Origin: Punica granatum
Lineage: Eukaryota; Streptophyta; Magnoliopsida; Myrtales; Lythraceae
Reading direction: 5' to 3'
Assembly: GCF_007655135.1 (NCBI RefSeq)
Contig: NC_045131.1
Span: 6,882,001-6,946,000, forward strand
Length of the DNA: 64,000 nucleotides
Of the stretch, positions 21,450-34,304 are shown piece by piece. Numbering within the stretch: position 1 is the first letter of the stretch; each line of letters begins with the position of its first letter. Under the pieces are notes generated by a model, which was not told the DNA's origin, did no database searches, and worked only from the letters and a program-made list of their open reading frames with translations. Position numbers and translations under genes: made by a program.

Positions 21450-22030
21450 CTTTTGAATGGGGAGTACCGGAGGGAAATTGGAGGTTGGTGATTCAAATGG
21501 AACACATTATTTCTTCATTTCGAATGTCGGCAATTCTCTGAATTCTTCGATTTACAGGGGAGACTCTCATTGGCTAGTAGTAACAAATAAACTTAAAACA
21601 TGTAGATTTAAGGGCAATAATTTTAGATGATCCAGTGACTCAGGATGCTTATTAGGAGTGATCATGGAATCGTCCTTTCGAAAGATTGATTCTTTGACGT
21701 GCAGGATCCTGGATTCAAAAAAGCTGTCCATCTTGAAAACAGTAATCAATCAAGCACTTACGGCGGAAGTATAAATGTGTATTGGAATTGTCTTTAGAGG
21801 CTGATGAGTGGTTTTGTAAAGCCTCCGCTTCCCGTATCCTTTTCCCGATATCTTTCTGTATCATTGCAAATTAACACAAAACTTTGGATGTAGACTTTGA
21901 AGGTATGCACCTCAACGGGGAGTAACAAACGATGCTTAGTATGTACAGTGGATTGGAAACCGAAAGGAATGGAATCGCAACACTGAAAGACCCAACTTTG
22001 ACAATGAATCCAATTCCATTTCATTTTCAT
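21450..22030. repeat. A-type 3' flank, copy 3 of 4
   Basis: This matches 2230-2815 without the PES-derived filler, and so shows the ancestral arrangement (gatgatgaacgtcacc follows gtacgacatag). No gene is seen. Confidence 0.8.
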
Positions 22031-22062
22031 TCGATTCGACAGAATATGATATAGAGGTTGCA

Positions 22063-22620
22063 CATTTAGACCAGCTCGAATCGTATTTTATGTCTTGTTT
22101 ATGGCCACTGAAATCCTATTATGACAGATATCATGATTCTTGGGGCAGCTAGATAAGATTTTTTGGTCGGGTGCGCCTTTAGACCAACTCGAATCGTATT
22201 TTATGTCTTCTTTACGGTTGATGAAATCTTATTATGATAGATATCGTGATTCTTGGGGCGGCTAAATAAGATTTTTCAGTCGGGTGCGTATTTAGACCAG
22301 CTCGAATCATATTTTATGTCTTCTTTACAGCTGCTGAAATCTTATTATGACAGATATCGTGTATCTTCGGGGGCCTAGATAAGATTTTTCGGTCAGGTGC
22401 ACATTTAGACCAGCTCGAATCATAATTTATGTCTTGTTTACGGCTTCTGAAATCTTATTATGACAGATACTGCGATTCTTGGGGCAGCTAGATAAGATTT
22501 TTTCGGTCAAGTGCGCATTTTTACCAGCTTGAATCGTATTTGAAGTCTTCTTTATGCCGCTGAAATCTCATTATGACAGATATCGTGATTGTTGAGGCGA
22601 TTAGATACGATTTTTCGGTT
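22063..22620. repeat. 113-bp tandem repeat, 5 copies, upstream of B2
   Basis: Units start at about 22069, 22181, 22293, 22407 and 22522. Copy number is the same as in unit 1, in contrast to the 380-bp array, which changed from about four to ten. Confidence 0.92.
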
Positions 22621-22704
22621 GGAAAAACTTTCTTTGACAGGATAAGATAAGATGAAGCTTCCTGCTGCTTAAAAGGGAATCCGTATACTTAGGCCTCCTT
22701 CGTC

Positions 22705-22728
22705 ACCCCCTCCCCCCCCCCCCCCCCC
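22705..22728. repeat. C-rich tract
   Basis: A run of 17 C (22712-22728) follows ccccct. It is absent from the matching place in unit 1, where an A-rich sequence stands, and it lies about 60 bp before the B2 TATA box. Confidence 0.85.
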
Positions 22729-22791
22729 ACAAAAAGAATCCGGATGAGGAAGAATGTGATGCTTGGCAGTCGAGTGAATAAGATGAATCTC

Positions 22792-22799
22792 TATATAAG
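22792..22799 (+). promoter_or_regulatory. TATA box of B2
   Basis: tatataag lies 77 bp before the ATG at 22876. Its position, between an upstream in-frame ATG (22744) and the MSHHR start, argues that the upstream ATG is not used. Confidence 0.55.
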
Positions 22800-22875
22800 G
22801 TTTTACAAGACAGATATCATCACGGAGATGCATTTGGTTGTTTCAACATCGAAAGAGAGATCCTTCGGTTCGACC

Positions 22876-23520
22876 ATGTCTCACCATCGAGCGTACAGAG
22901 CCCATGACCCCTCTGAACGGGTAGACTCGTGGAAGGAACCAGGGACAAGAGCCAATCCCGGGAGTCGTCCGATCGGGGCGGATCCTGATGGAAGAGCTAG
23001 TCTGATCGGGACTTATGTCACCGCCTGTAATCCTAGTCAGGATACTCCGAAGAGCTACTTAGTCCAGAAGGAGACGTATATTGCTCCTCTACTGGCCTTC
23101 ACCGGATATGGTTATCCTCCGAATGCTGATCACGGGAAGGACAATGATGTCGTTGATAGTAACCGGCGGAGAAGGCCTCCTCCGATGCCACAACATAACA
23201 GTAAATCGTCACCAGAGCCAAACGCAGTGGATGCAGCTAATACGGGCACAATCGATTGCAGGGAAGCTGCAAAGAGGTTTAATGGAGTCCTAATGTCACT
23301 GGAGCCAAATACGGCGGATGCCCCGGGAACAATTGATTGCAGGCAAGCTGCAAAGAAGTATAATGGAGTCCTAATGTCACCGGAGCCAAACACGGCGGAT
23401 GCCACGGGCACAATTGATTGCAGGGAAGCTGCAAAGAAGTATAATGGACTCCTAATGTCACCAGAGCCGAACACGCGGATGCCACGGGGGGAGCTCGAGT
23501 ACATACCCGACCCAATCTAA
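22876..23520 (+). CDS. Repeat protein B2, unknown function (214 aa, single exon)
   Basis: This relative of A is unrecognised as a family. Residues 1-105 are the shared N-terminal module (RAYRAHDPSERVDSW, GADPDGR, SYLVQKETYIAP, TGYGYP). It then has three 27-29 residue repeats of the type SPEPNTADATGTIDCREAAK followed by KYNGVLM, and the beginning of a fourth. One G is missing in the fourth repeat (aacacgcggatg against aacacggcggatg), so the last 15 residues (RMPRGELEYIPDPI) are out of frame and the normal tail seen in B1 is lost. Compared with B1 it also lacks the LEPFSS linker. The ATG at 22876 is chosen over 22744 because it lies downstream of the TATA box and matches B1. No signal peptide or membrane segment is seen. 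It may be expressed with an altered tail. Confidence 0.6.
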   Translation: MSHHRAYRAHDPSERVDSWKEPGTRANPGSRPIGADPDGRASLIGTYVTACNPSQDTPKSYLVQKETYIAPLLAFTGYGYPPNADHGKDNDVVDSNRRRRPPPMPQHNSKSSPEPNAVDAANTGTIDCREAAKRFNGVLMSLEPNTADAPGTIDCRQAAKKYNGVLMSPEPNTADATGTIDCREAAKKYNGLLMSPEPNTRMPRGELEYIPDPI

Positions 23521-26400
23521 GGCCCAATCTAGGGGATTGGCGCAACAATTTGGCCCAAAATGTTTAAGTCCAAGTTTCCAACAATCCCATAGGCGAGTCT
23601 TTATTAACCACTTTTACTTACTCTTCTCCATCAATGTGGGGTTTTAGGGCGTTACATAATGTGAGTGCTCCTAAGCATTTACATGATCATGTGATGAATA
23701 TGTTGTACAGTTTACGTATAATCCGTTTTTCCATTTCGAATTTCTGTATGGACTGCAGGGAGATGTTTCTGCTCTTTGTGTATAGTATATGTATATATGC
23801 ATAGGCATGGTTGTTATATACTGTATCAGTCTACCATGTTTTGCTTCCTATCATAGCATATAATTGGAGATCAGTACAGTGCACGGACGATTTCAAAGTC
23901 GACTTTTATCCGATGGAGAAGACTGGTGATCCATTGCTGAACTTATTAAATTCTAAGAGCTCCGATAGAATCGATACTAATATAACGATTGGATCCTCAC
24001 ATCTCTAATCAAATTACTCATTCAATGAGTGATCTCAATATTATTTCCCGAAGAGAATTCAAACATCCACCCTCTAAAATACCATGTTTCGTGGTTTCGT
24101 ATTTTTGAGTAATTTTTTCGTGCATTGTCTTCCCCCTTTTGAATGGAGAGATTTGGAGGGAGATGATTCGGACATAGTTTAATGACAGGAGGTTCGGTTC
24201 GTTGTAGAGTTGGAATGTTTTATATAAAATCTGAATTTTGCATTGTATATTACAGGGTTTGATTTTAAAATTAACCATTGTAATCATTTTTTCAATCTTT
24301 AATTTTAAGACCGTGATCAATAAAGACTTCACATTTGAAACAAGGGTAATTCTCATATTACAACAGTAGAACCCACATCTTATCTTGCAAGAATAAAATA
24401 TATATATTAGGAAAAATTATACATATAGCCCATTACTTTTGGACCTTTTTCTAATTTTATCCCAGTTATTATGTTTTTATTCGTTTTCATCCGGTAATTT
24501 TGCTTACTTTTCTATCTTAGTCCTTTTCCTTTATTTTTCCTTGTTTTCGTCCTATACCTTTGCTTGTTTTTCTATTTTATACTTTTGGTTAATTTTCTAT
24601 TACAGAACAATCAAATTTTAATCCTCAACTTTAATTGCATTTTCCTCGTTCTCTTTTTTCTTTTAACTTTGTTCTAGGATTTATACATTATATTTGCCTT
24701 ATCTTCTTCTTTAATTTTTCAGCCATAACTCTGAAATGAAATTATATGAAATAAAAAAAATTCAGGAAAAGAAACTATTATTAAAAAAAAAAGATAATGG
24801 AGGCTACAAATGGCGAGAGGGGCGACCTATAGGTTCGATAGCAGATACCATCGAGCAGAAGAGGTCATTGGCCACCTTCAATTATATCCCCCTCTCTTTT
24901 TGAAAATAAAAAGTTAAATTTATAATTTGAAAAAAAACTTAAAACAAATATACTGAACCTACAGAGAATGAGAGCGACCACTGCAATGTTTTCATTGTTC
25001 TAACCCAGAGAGAGAGAGAGGCGTAGATTTGAGAACAATCATGATGGCAGGGGCTTGTGGCACCACCACTTCCCTGAGTGAGGTCCTCAATGACATTACC
25101 AAAAGCGTTATGCCCAATTTTGGGCCCCTATCTGATACCTTTTCAGTCTCTCTTTGCATGGAGCAAGGGGGACAAAACATAGGGTCATTAACCATCTCGT
25201 CTGCACATTGGTGTCTGACATTTGCCCTCCGATACTCACTTTCCCCATGTAATTTTCCTACTTTTTATTATAATTTTTTAAAATTTTAATTATTATAATT
25301 TTTAAATTTTAATCTTTAAATTTTTTAAAAATATTTTTACCATAAAATTACATTTTTTTCAAGAGATTTAAACACAATAAGATTAAAGAAAGAAATGTAT
25401 AACACCGAGGACAAGATTAAAAATAAAAGAGAGAGAGAATTAGGAAACAGAAAAGCAACCATGAAGAAAAGGAACAAAAATAAAGGAAAAGGATTTAAAA
25501 GAAAAATTAGGCAAAATTACGTTATGAAAAAAAAAGTGGGCTAAATTATAAAGAAGTCCAAAGGTGACGAGCTTAAAGTATAATTTTCTCATAATATAAT
25601 CGAGAAAATTTTATATGTAATGGTTATATGTAACGGAGTTCAGGTGACAAAACTACAACCCTTTAGGGTATCCCAATTTCTATTAATTTTCATAAATATC
25701 ATAAAAATAAAAAATATTAAGAGTTTTGTAATTTTGTCACTTGGATACTGTTACATGCAATCATTAATAAAATCTTGAGCTATATCTATATCTATATTTA
25801 TATTTATATTTATATTTGTATCTATATATATATATATGGAAATAAAATCCCGAGCTCAATTTTCAGGCCGTCACAATATCAAAAATATAAAATGAAACTC
25901 TCTCTCGTCACCAATTTTTGAAGTTCTGAGGATGAAAATATTGTCTATTCCAAATATTGACCTCAAGATAGGCAATTTAATTATAGCTAAGTCTCTTGGC
26001 TTTAGATAAATTTTGCTGGTTCTTATTATATAAACTGATCATTGGATGAGTGGATCTAACCCTTGTACATATTTCTTTTATCAATGAAAGTTGCACAATT
26101 TATCAAAAAAAAGGAAAAGAAAAAAAACAATTAAGCTGAAATTTTCAATAATATCATAATTTATTCACGAAATATATATAAAAAATTTAGTACGAAATTT
26201 GAATATATTTAGCTCTCCGGAACTGCAGTTGGTCAACTAAATTTAGCCCATTCTTGAGCAAAAATAAATAAATAAATTTAGTCCATTTTATTTTATTTAT
26301 ATCTCTAATTGATTATAATGATTGTTGCCATCAATCAACAACTTGGAGGTCTGAGTAAACTTCACATTTTTTGGGCACATAACTTATGGTGTCTTCTCAA
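23521..26400. other. AT-rich spacer between B2 and the C2 region
   Basis: This is the counterpart of 4160-6930, with the same poly-A/T runs, (ta)n tract (near 25820) and (taaa)n tract. I see no gene. Confidence 0.7.
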
Positions 26401-26417
26401 TATGTTATTTACTTAAC

Positions 26418-26630
26418 TATGAGACATCAGTTGGGGTCGATGTATACAAAGACAAAGCTCGGGCTAACTCCACAACATTCGATCAATTGCCACTAACAGT
26501 CAGCTCACCAGGCAGTCGAGTTTCCACAATCGTACCAATCAAAACTCAAAAATCAGTGACAAGCTTGGTGTCAATTCTCAGAAACCAATCGACCATTAGA
26601 TTCAAGGCCGATAATGCTGTAGTGCTCTAG
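26418..26630 (+). pseudogene. Unidentified exon-like fragment D, copy 2
   Basis: This is a fully open segment of 70 codons from YETSVGVDVYKDK to ADNAVVL and TAG, with SLVS present. The conserved frame and stop in three copies suggest descent from a coding exon. No start codon or splice partner was found nearby. Confidence 0.4.
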
Positions 26631-26699
26631 CAGCTGTTCTGAATTCAGTCTGATTATTACCCAGAAAAAAGAGCTATCCGGTTGACATAGTTCATCACT

Positions 26700-26905
26700 T
26701 CAATTGTGTGTTAAGCGCATATTGTCTATGCAAAATTTGGGATAAACATATTCTGTGTAGGAAGCCGGCAAGCGCAATGCATGAGAACATAAAATTCGAT
26801 CTGGAAATAGCTATTCCGCATTCCCATGTTCCCAAATGTCAAAATGAGTATTCCGTACGGAATACGTAGGGAATGGAATTTGCTTTCAAGCGAACCAAAC
26901 ATGCC
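26700..26905. mobile_element. hAT-like MITE remnant bordering pseudogene C2
   Basis: This is the counterpart of 7260-7422, with the same 18-bp palindrome at 26848-26865 and the same right end (gaaccaaacatgccct) directly joined to the A-like sequence. Confidence 0.45.
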
Positions 26906-27627
26906 CTAAAGGAAACGCTCAAGCCTTTCTCCAGCCAAACAGCCCCGTCCAGTTCCCAGCAGCCCATGGCCCTGAGCCCGGAACCAACAGTGCATAAATG
27001 AGGTGATGTTGGAGAGGGAATTCCAGGCATGGAAGCTGTGAAGACCATCTCCAGAGCCGAACGCGACGGATGCGGCTCATACAGGTACAATTACTAGCAA
27101 GCCGAACATGACGGATGCGGCTTATACAGGTAGCAACACTGGCAGGCCGAATACGATGGATGCAGATTATACGGCTACTATGACTAGCAGGCTGAACGTG
27201 ACGGATCCGGCTTATACAGGTAGTATCGCCGGCAGGCCAAACACGATGGATGCAGCTCATACGGGTACTACGACTAGCAGGCCGAAAACAATGGATGTGA
27301 CATATACAGGCAGTACCACTGGCAGGCCAAACACGACGGATGCAGCTCATACGGGTACTTCGACTAGCAGGACGACCACAATGGATGCGGCGTATACAGG
27401 TAGTACCACTAGTAGGCCGAATATGACGGATGCAGCTTATGCGGGTACTACGGCTAGCAGGCCGAATTGGATGGATGCAGCTTATAGGTAGTACTGGCAA
27501 GCCTAACACTACAGATGCAGCTCATATGGCTGCTATGACTAGCAAACCGAGCGCGACGGATAGGGCTCCTACTGGTATAATTACTAGCCGGGAACTTGCA
27601 AAGAGGTTTCATGGACTTCTGATGTGA
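26906..27627 (+). pseudogene. Pseudogene C2, 5'-truncated copy of A
   Basis: It has the same truncation point and the same TGA (cataaatga, about 26995) as C1. It has decayed further on its own: an 11-bp loss near 27043 and a 2-bp loss near 27486 (gcttataggtag against gcttatataggtag in C1). It keeps the 4 bp and 2 bp that C1 lost, so the copies diverged after duplication. The end cap RELAKRFHGLLM is present. Confidence 0.88.
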
Positions 27628-27849
27628 CTGCTTATGTGCTATGAATATGTTGAAACATGTATATGTATGAAACCCTTTTTTTTTTGTTTTTTTGTTTTTT
27701 TGTGCGTGTCTGAGTTTCAAGGAGATGCTTCTGCTATATGCAGATATCATATATTTATCTATGCTTGTATATTGACATCAATGTTGTACGACATAGTGAT
27801 GATGAATGTCACACACTCCTTTTCATGAATCTCTTTCCCATTTTTGGAT

Positions 27850-28435
27850 GGGGAGTACTGGAGGGAAATTGGAGGTTGGTGATTCAAATGGAACACATTA
27901 TTTCTTCATTTTGAATGCTCGGGAATTCTCTGAATTGTTTCATTTACAGGGGAGACTCTTATTGGCTAGTAGTAACAAATAAACTTAAAACATGTAGTTT
28001 TAAGGGCAGTAATTTTAGATGATCCAGTGAATCGGGACGCTCATTAGGAGTGATCATCGAATCGTCCTTTCGAAAGATTGATTCTTTGACGTGCGGGATC
28101 CTGGATTCAGAAAACCTGTCCAGCTTGAAAACAATAAACAATCGAGCAGTTATGGCGGAAGTACAAAAGTGTATTGGAATTGTCTTTAGAGGCCGATGAG
28201 TGGTTTTGCAAAGCCTCCGCTTCCTGTATACTTTTCCCGATATCTTTCTGTATCGTTGCGCATTAACACAATACTCTGGATGTAGACTTTGCAGCTATGC
28301 ATCTCAACGGGGAGTAACAAACCATGCTTAGCATGTACAGTGGGTTGGAAACTGAAAGGAATGGAATTGCAACACTGAAAGACCCAACTTTGACAATGAA
28401 TCCAATTCCATTTCATTTTCCCGCGGAGCAAGAAC
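27850..28435. repeat. A-type 3' flank, copy 4 of 4
   Basis: This aligns with 8340-8945 and 2230-2815. No gene is seen. Confidence 0.8.
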
Positions 28436-30500
28436 ACGAATGATTATTTCTTCTTAATTATCATCTGGTGGTAGTGCAGGAATTGCGATTTTTATTATTC
28501 CCTCGAATTTTGTCATTCTTTCATGATTTTTTTTCTTTTATGTAATTTTACAAATTTGAAACAAGGAAAATTCTTCAGCCTTTTTATATTTGCTTGCTCA
28601 TTTTAGAACCATCGAAATATATTTAAAAATATACGTATGATTCTGGTGACTTCTACTTGGTTTCTCCTTTTGCTCTCACTGTTAGTTGTTACGGCCACCT
28701 GATTTTCTTAGCTAACATCGGAACATGTTTCATTTTACATGACTATAAATATTCCGGCAGGTACTAAATATTTCTTGAAGATTCAAATACTTCTCGACAG
28801 CAACGTAGCTTGATTCAGGTGTTTGGACGTCTATTTTTTCTTGAATCACGTCTCGAACTCGAGTGTTGTGAATATAAGAAATCTATGATTAGTAAAATAA
28901 TTAACAACACTAGATGGTGTTTCAACCAGGCTCGAATCTTGATTAGTCTGGACCCATTGAACTTTTAGATATTACACCGAAAGAGAATACGTCATAGGCA
29001 TACCTAACCCGGTTAAAATAAATACAAATATTGTTGTCTTCAATTACATCCACAATTTAAGACACACAATTATCGGTTTCCAGAAACAAAAAGAACGGGT
29101 CGATCAGCTATACAATCTCCCGCACAAACCTAGCCTTGTCCAACATGTATAAGAGGATTAGCTGAATTAACTCATTTTTTTTTTTATAGATGAGTAACTG
29201 ATGGAATTACAAACACGTTCGTGCGAAATGTCTCTCTCTCTCTCCATCCTCTGTCGCCCAGAGCCGAAGTGTATGGCCAAAACAGATCTCATCAGGAAGA
29301 AAATGGAAAAGAATAAAATTAATTAAACCCTAAATAAAAGGAAACAAAATATGTTTCTATCGAAAGAAATTCTCCCATCAATTATAGCTCATCACGTGTG
29401 CTTACACTTATTTTCCGTAATATGTGAAAATAGCCGGGCCATTATATGTGTGTGAAGATTCAATAATATTTCTAGAGTCTCGGAGGAATTTCGTGTCGGA
29501 TTTGGAGGAAGTGGACCGTGGTTATTGATTCGTGTAATATCGGATATATCTCCGACATATTTTGTTATTTTATCTTTAGATAGGCTAGGAGATAATTTTC
29601 TATTTTGATAATATATAGATATCGTATATTGTGGCATATGAGATTTAAATATTTTCTCTGGGGTTTCAATGTACACGCCTATATATATACGTGTTGTCTA
29701 GTTCATTTTAACTCTACGCACATCAATCAATTAAACTCGTACTTTTCCTGTCCTTCGTTTATTGCACTTTACTTATCCCGCACTTTCGTTTACCACGCCT
29801 TTCTATACTCGCACTTTCACCTTCAACCAAATCCTCGTGAATCAAATCTATCATCGTTTTTGGACCTTTGGAGCGCCAAGGCAAGATCCTATCATCCTTC
29901 GGCACCACTTGCCGAAGCTTGTTCAAGGTTTGAGTTTACTTGTATGAGTGATCTTGTTTCATCTTTGGCTTGTTTTCCTGAGGCTGAGGTTTTGGCCGAA
30001 TTTTATTAAGCTGCCTCCACAGCCGCTTGGCGGTTTTGGACTCTCGTTCGAGTGGATTTTGGTGAAGAACTCTAAACGGCTAAATCCCTGAGCCATAAAT
30101 CGTCTGAGACGCACTTGGACTTTGAATTTAAAATCTAGTCGCCACTCAATCCGCGGATTTCTAAAGCCGTGGTACGACGTTTTGCATTGGTAGAGCCGGC
30201 TAGTGACGCGTTAATTATTGGAATCGCTTCCTGGCACGTTTGTAATCACCACACGCGTGGGCCAACTTGTGTTTGATGTTTTTCACGTGATAAACAACGT
30301 GACATGAGAAAATATGGAAGAGACTCTAACAAGTGAGCAAGCGGGTGTTGAATTTCCCGAGTAGTTGCTAGTTAATTATAGCAATCTCATTTGAATTTTT
30401 CTAACACAGTGATTAAAGCTCTGGATAAAATTGGGGGGAAATTTAAGTCTCAAAATTGAGGGTAAAAGACGTATCCATGCGATGAAATTGTACCTCGTTA
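28436..30500. other. Spacer with a possible LTR-type remnant, unit 2
   Basis: This is the counterpart of 8946-10560. About 28720-29220 is unlike unit 1 and shows no recognisable element ends. 29390-30300 matches 9630-10500. No gene can be supported, and the Ser/Leu-rich frames are not conserved between the units. Confidence 0.45.
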
Positions 30501-32538
30501 CATGACGCGAGAAAACACATAATAGACTTCATCAAGTGGACAAATGAGTATTCAATCACTCGAGTAATTACGAGTTAATTAATTATAGCAATCTCGTTGA
30601 TTTTGTTCTACCACAGTAAGACAGATTAGGCCTTATTTGAAATGGAGTTAAGTGCATTCCAACTATGTATATAAATATATATATTTATTTAATTGGGTTG
30701 TAATAATAAGGTGGATGGAGAAAATAAAAAAAAGTAATGACAGTGTTATTGAATTATGGGAAAAAATGATAAAAATAATGAATTATTACGAGAAAGTCAT
30801 GATTGTATTGTTAATTGTGAAAAAAGTAATGAATAATTGAGAAAATATAGTATTAAAAATTGAATTGAATTGTAGTAAAGATAAAAAATAAATAAAAAAA
30901 CACAGAATGGACTTCATCAAGTGGACAAATGAGTATTGAATTGCTCGAGTAATTGCGAGTTAATTAATTATAGCATTGTCATTGATTTTTTTCTACCACA
31001 TTAATTTCAGATTAGGTTTTATTTGGAAATGGAGTTAAGTGCATTCCAACTATGTATATATGTACATATATTTAATTGGGTTGTAATAATAAGGTAGAGG
31101 GAGAAAATGAAAACGTAATGATTGTTTTGTTGAATTATAGGAAAAAGTGAGAAAAAGTAATGAGTAATTACGAGAAAGTAACGATTGTGTTATCAAATTG
31201 TGAAAAAAAGTAATGAATAGCTGAGAGAATTTAATATTAAAAATTAAATTGAATGGTAATTAAAACAGAAAATTGAAAAAACACAGAATAGACTTTATCA
31301 AGTGAACAAATGAGTATTGAATCACTTGAGTAATTGCGAGTTAATTAATTATAGCAGTCTCATTGATTTTTTTCTACCACATTAAGGTAGATTAGGCCTT
31401 GTTTGGAGATGAAGTTAAGTGCATTCCAACTATGTGTGTATATATATATTCAATTGGGTTGTAATCATAAGGTGGAGAGAGAAAATAAAAAAGTAATAGT
31501 TATGTTATTGAATTATGGGAAAAAGTAAGAAAAAGTAATGAATAATTACGAGAAAGTAATGATTGTGTTGTTAAATTGTGAAAAAAGTAATACATAATTT
31601 AGATAATTTAGTATTAAAAATTGAATTAAATGGTAGTTGAGATAAAAAAAATTGAAAAAGCACAGAATAGACTTCATCAAGTGGACAAATGAATATTGAA
31701 TCACTCGAGTAGTTGCGAGTTAATTAATTATAGCAATCTCATTGATTTTTTTCTACCACAGTTAGGCAAATTAGGCCTTGTTTGGAAATGGAGTTAAGTG
31801 CATTCCAACTATATATATATATATATATATATATTTAATTGAGCTGTAAGATGGATGGAGAAAATAAAAAAAGTAATAATTGTGTTGTTGAATTATGGAA
31901 AAAAGTAAAAAAATAATAATGAATAATTACGAGAAAGTAATGATTATATTGTTGAATTGTGGAAAAAGTAATGAATAATTGAGAGAATTTAGTATTAAAA
32001 ATTGAATTGAATGGTAATTAAGATAAAAAAATTGAAAAAACACATAATAGACTTTATAAAGTAGACAAATGAGTATTGAATCACTTGAGTAATTGCGAGT
32101 TAATTAATTATAACAATCTCACTGATTTTTTTTCTACCACATTAGGTTCATATTAGGTCTTGTTTTGAAATGGAGTTAAGTGCATTCCAACTATATATAT
32201 ATATATATATATATACATATATTTAATTGGGTTGTAATAATCGAGGGAGAAAATAAAAAGATAATGATTGTGTTGTTGAATTAAGGAAAAAAATGAGATA
32301 TAGTAGTGAATAATTACGAAAAAGTAATGAATGTATTGTTGAATTGTGGAAAAAGTAATAAATAATTGAGAAAATTTAGTATTAAAAATTAAATTGAATA
32401 GTAATTAAGATTAAAAAAATTAAAAAACACAGAATAGACTTCATCAAGTGGACAAATGTGTGTTGAATCACTCGAGTAATTGCGAGTTAATTAATTATAG
32501 CAATCTCATTGATTTTTTTCTACCACATTAAGGCATAT

Positions 32539-32587
<49 letters not shown>

Positions 32588-34080
32588 TGGGTTGTAATAA
32601 TAAAGTGGATGGAAAAAATAAGAAAGTAATGATTGTGTTGTTGAGTTATAAAAAAAGTGAGAAAAATAATGAATAATTACGAGAAAGTAATGATTGTGTT
32701 GTTGCATTGTGAAAAAAAATGAATAGTTGAGATAATTTAGTATTAAAAATTGAATTGAATGGTAGTAAAGATAAAAAAAAATTGAAAAAACACAGAATTG
32801 ACTTCATCAAGTGGACAAACGAGTATTGAAATACTAGAGTAATTGCGAGTTAATTAATTATAGCAATCTCATTGATTTTTTTCTACGACATTTAGGCAGA
32901 TTAGCCCTCGTTTGGAAATGGAGTTAAGTGCATTCCAACTATATATATATATATTTATTTAATTGAGCTGTAATAATAAGATGGATGGAGAAAATAAAAA
33001 AGTAATGATTGTGTTGCTAAATTATGGGAAAAAGTAAGAGAAAATAATGAATCATTACAATAAAGTAATGATTATATTATTGAATTGCAGAAAAAGTAAT
33101 AAATAGTTGAAAGAATTTAATATTAAAAACTGAATTGAATAATAATTAACATAAAAAAAATCGAAAAACACAGAATAGACTTCATCAAGTGGACAAATGA
33201 GTATTGATTCTTTCAAGTAATTGCGAGTTCATTAATTATAGCTATCTCATTGATTTTTTTCTACCACATTAAGGCAAATTAGGCCTTGTTTGGAAATGGA
33301 GTTAAGTGCATTCCAACTATGTATATATGTATATATATTTAATTGGGTTATAATAATAAGGTGAATGGAGAAAATAAAAAGTAATGATTGTATTATTGAG
33401 TTATGGGAAAAGTGAGAAAAATAATGAATAATTACGAGAAAGTAATGATTGTGTTGTTAAATTGTTGAAAAAGTAATGAATAGTTGAGAGAATTTAGTAT
33501 TAAAAATTAAATTGAATGATAGTAAATATAAAAAAAATTGAAAAAAAAATACATTTCATCAAGTGGACAAATGAGTATTGAATCACTCCAGTAATTGCAA
33601 GTTAATTAATTATAGCAATCTCATTGATTTTTTTTCTACCACATTAAGTTTAGATTAGGTCTTGTTTGGAAATGGAGTTAAGTGCATTCCAACTATGCAT
33701 ATATATATATATATATACATATATTTAATTGAATTGTAATAATTATGTGGAAGGAGAAAATAAAAAAGTAATGATTGTGTTGTTAAATTATGAGAAAAAG
33801 TAAGAAAAAGTAATGATTAATTACGATAAAATAATGATTGTATTGTTGAATTATGGAAAAAGTAACGAATAGTTAAGAGAATTAAGTATTAAAAATTGAA
33901 TTGAATAATAATTAAGATAAAAAAATTGGAAATTAATAGACTTCATCAAGTGGACAAATGAATATTGAATCACTCGAGTAATTGTGAGTTAATTAATTAT
34001 AGCAATTTCATTGATTTTTTCCTACCACAATAAGGCAGATTAGGCTTGTTCGGAAATGGAGTTAAGTGCATTCCAACTAT
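30500..34080. repeat. 380-bp tandem repeat array, unit 2 (about 10 copies)
   Basis: The marker acttcatcaagtgga (or close variants) occurs at about 30526, 30911, 31292, 31671, 32051, 32438, 32801, 33179, 33553 and 33940, a period of 363-387 bp. Length variation sits mostly in the (ta)n tract of each unit; one unit has a long (tg)n(ta)n tract at about 32540-32586. The array ends about 200 bp upstream of the PES start codon. Confidence 0.93.
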
Positions 34081-34304
34081 ATATACATACATAGAAGGCG
34101 TGACCCTCTTCTTGTTTCAGTTGGAGCGTTGTATGCAACTCTCTGTCTCTGTCTCTGTCTCTCTCTGGGGTGGAAGGGTCTCTCTTCCCATTAGAATCCG
34201 CTGCAGGAGGGTAGCAAAGTCCCTTCCTTTATAGGTTTCCTTTGTAGAAAGGGTAGGAAAGACTTTGGGTTGGTTTGTGGCATTATTTGCTGCAGTGTAA
34301 GCTG

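Noticed and set aside
22744..22875. Upstream in-frame ATG for B2 adding 44 residues
   Set aside because: It lies upstream of the TATA box and has no counterpart in B1 or A. MSHHR at 22876 matches the paralogue starts.
30500..34080. Regular repeats as a CRISPR-like array
   Set aside because: Units are 380 bp with no constant short repeat and unique spacers. This is plant nuclear satellite DNA.
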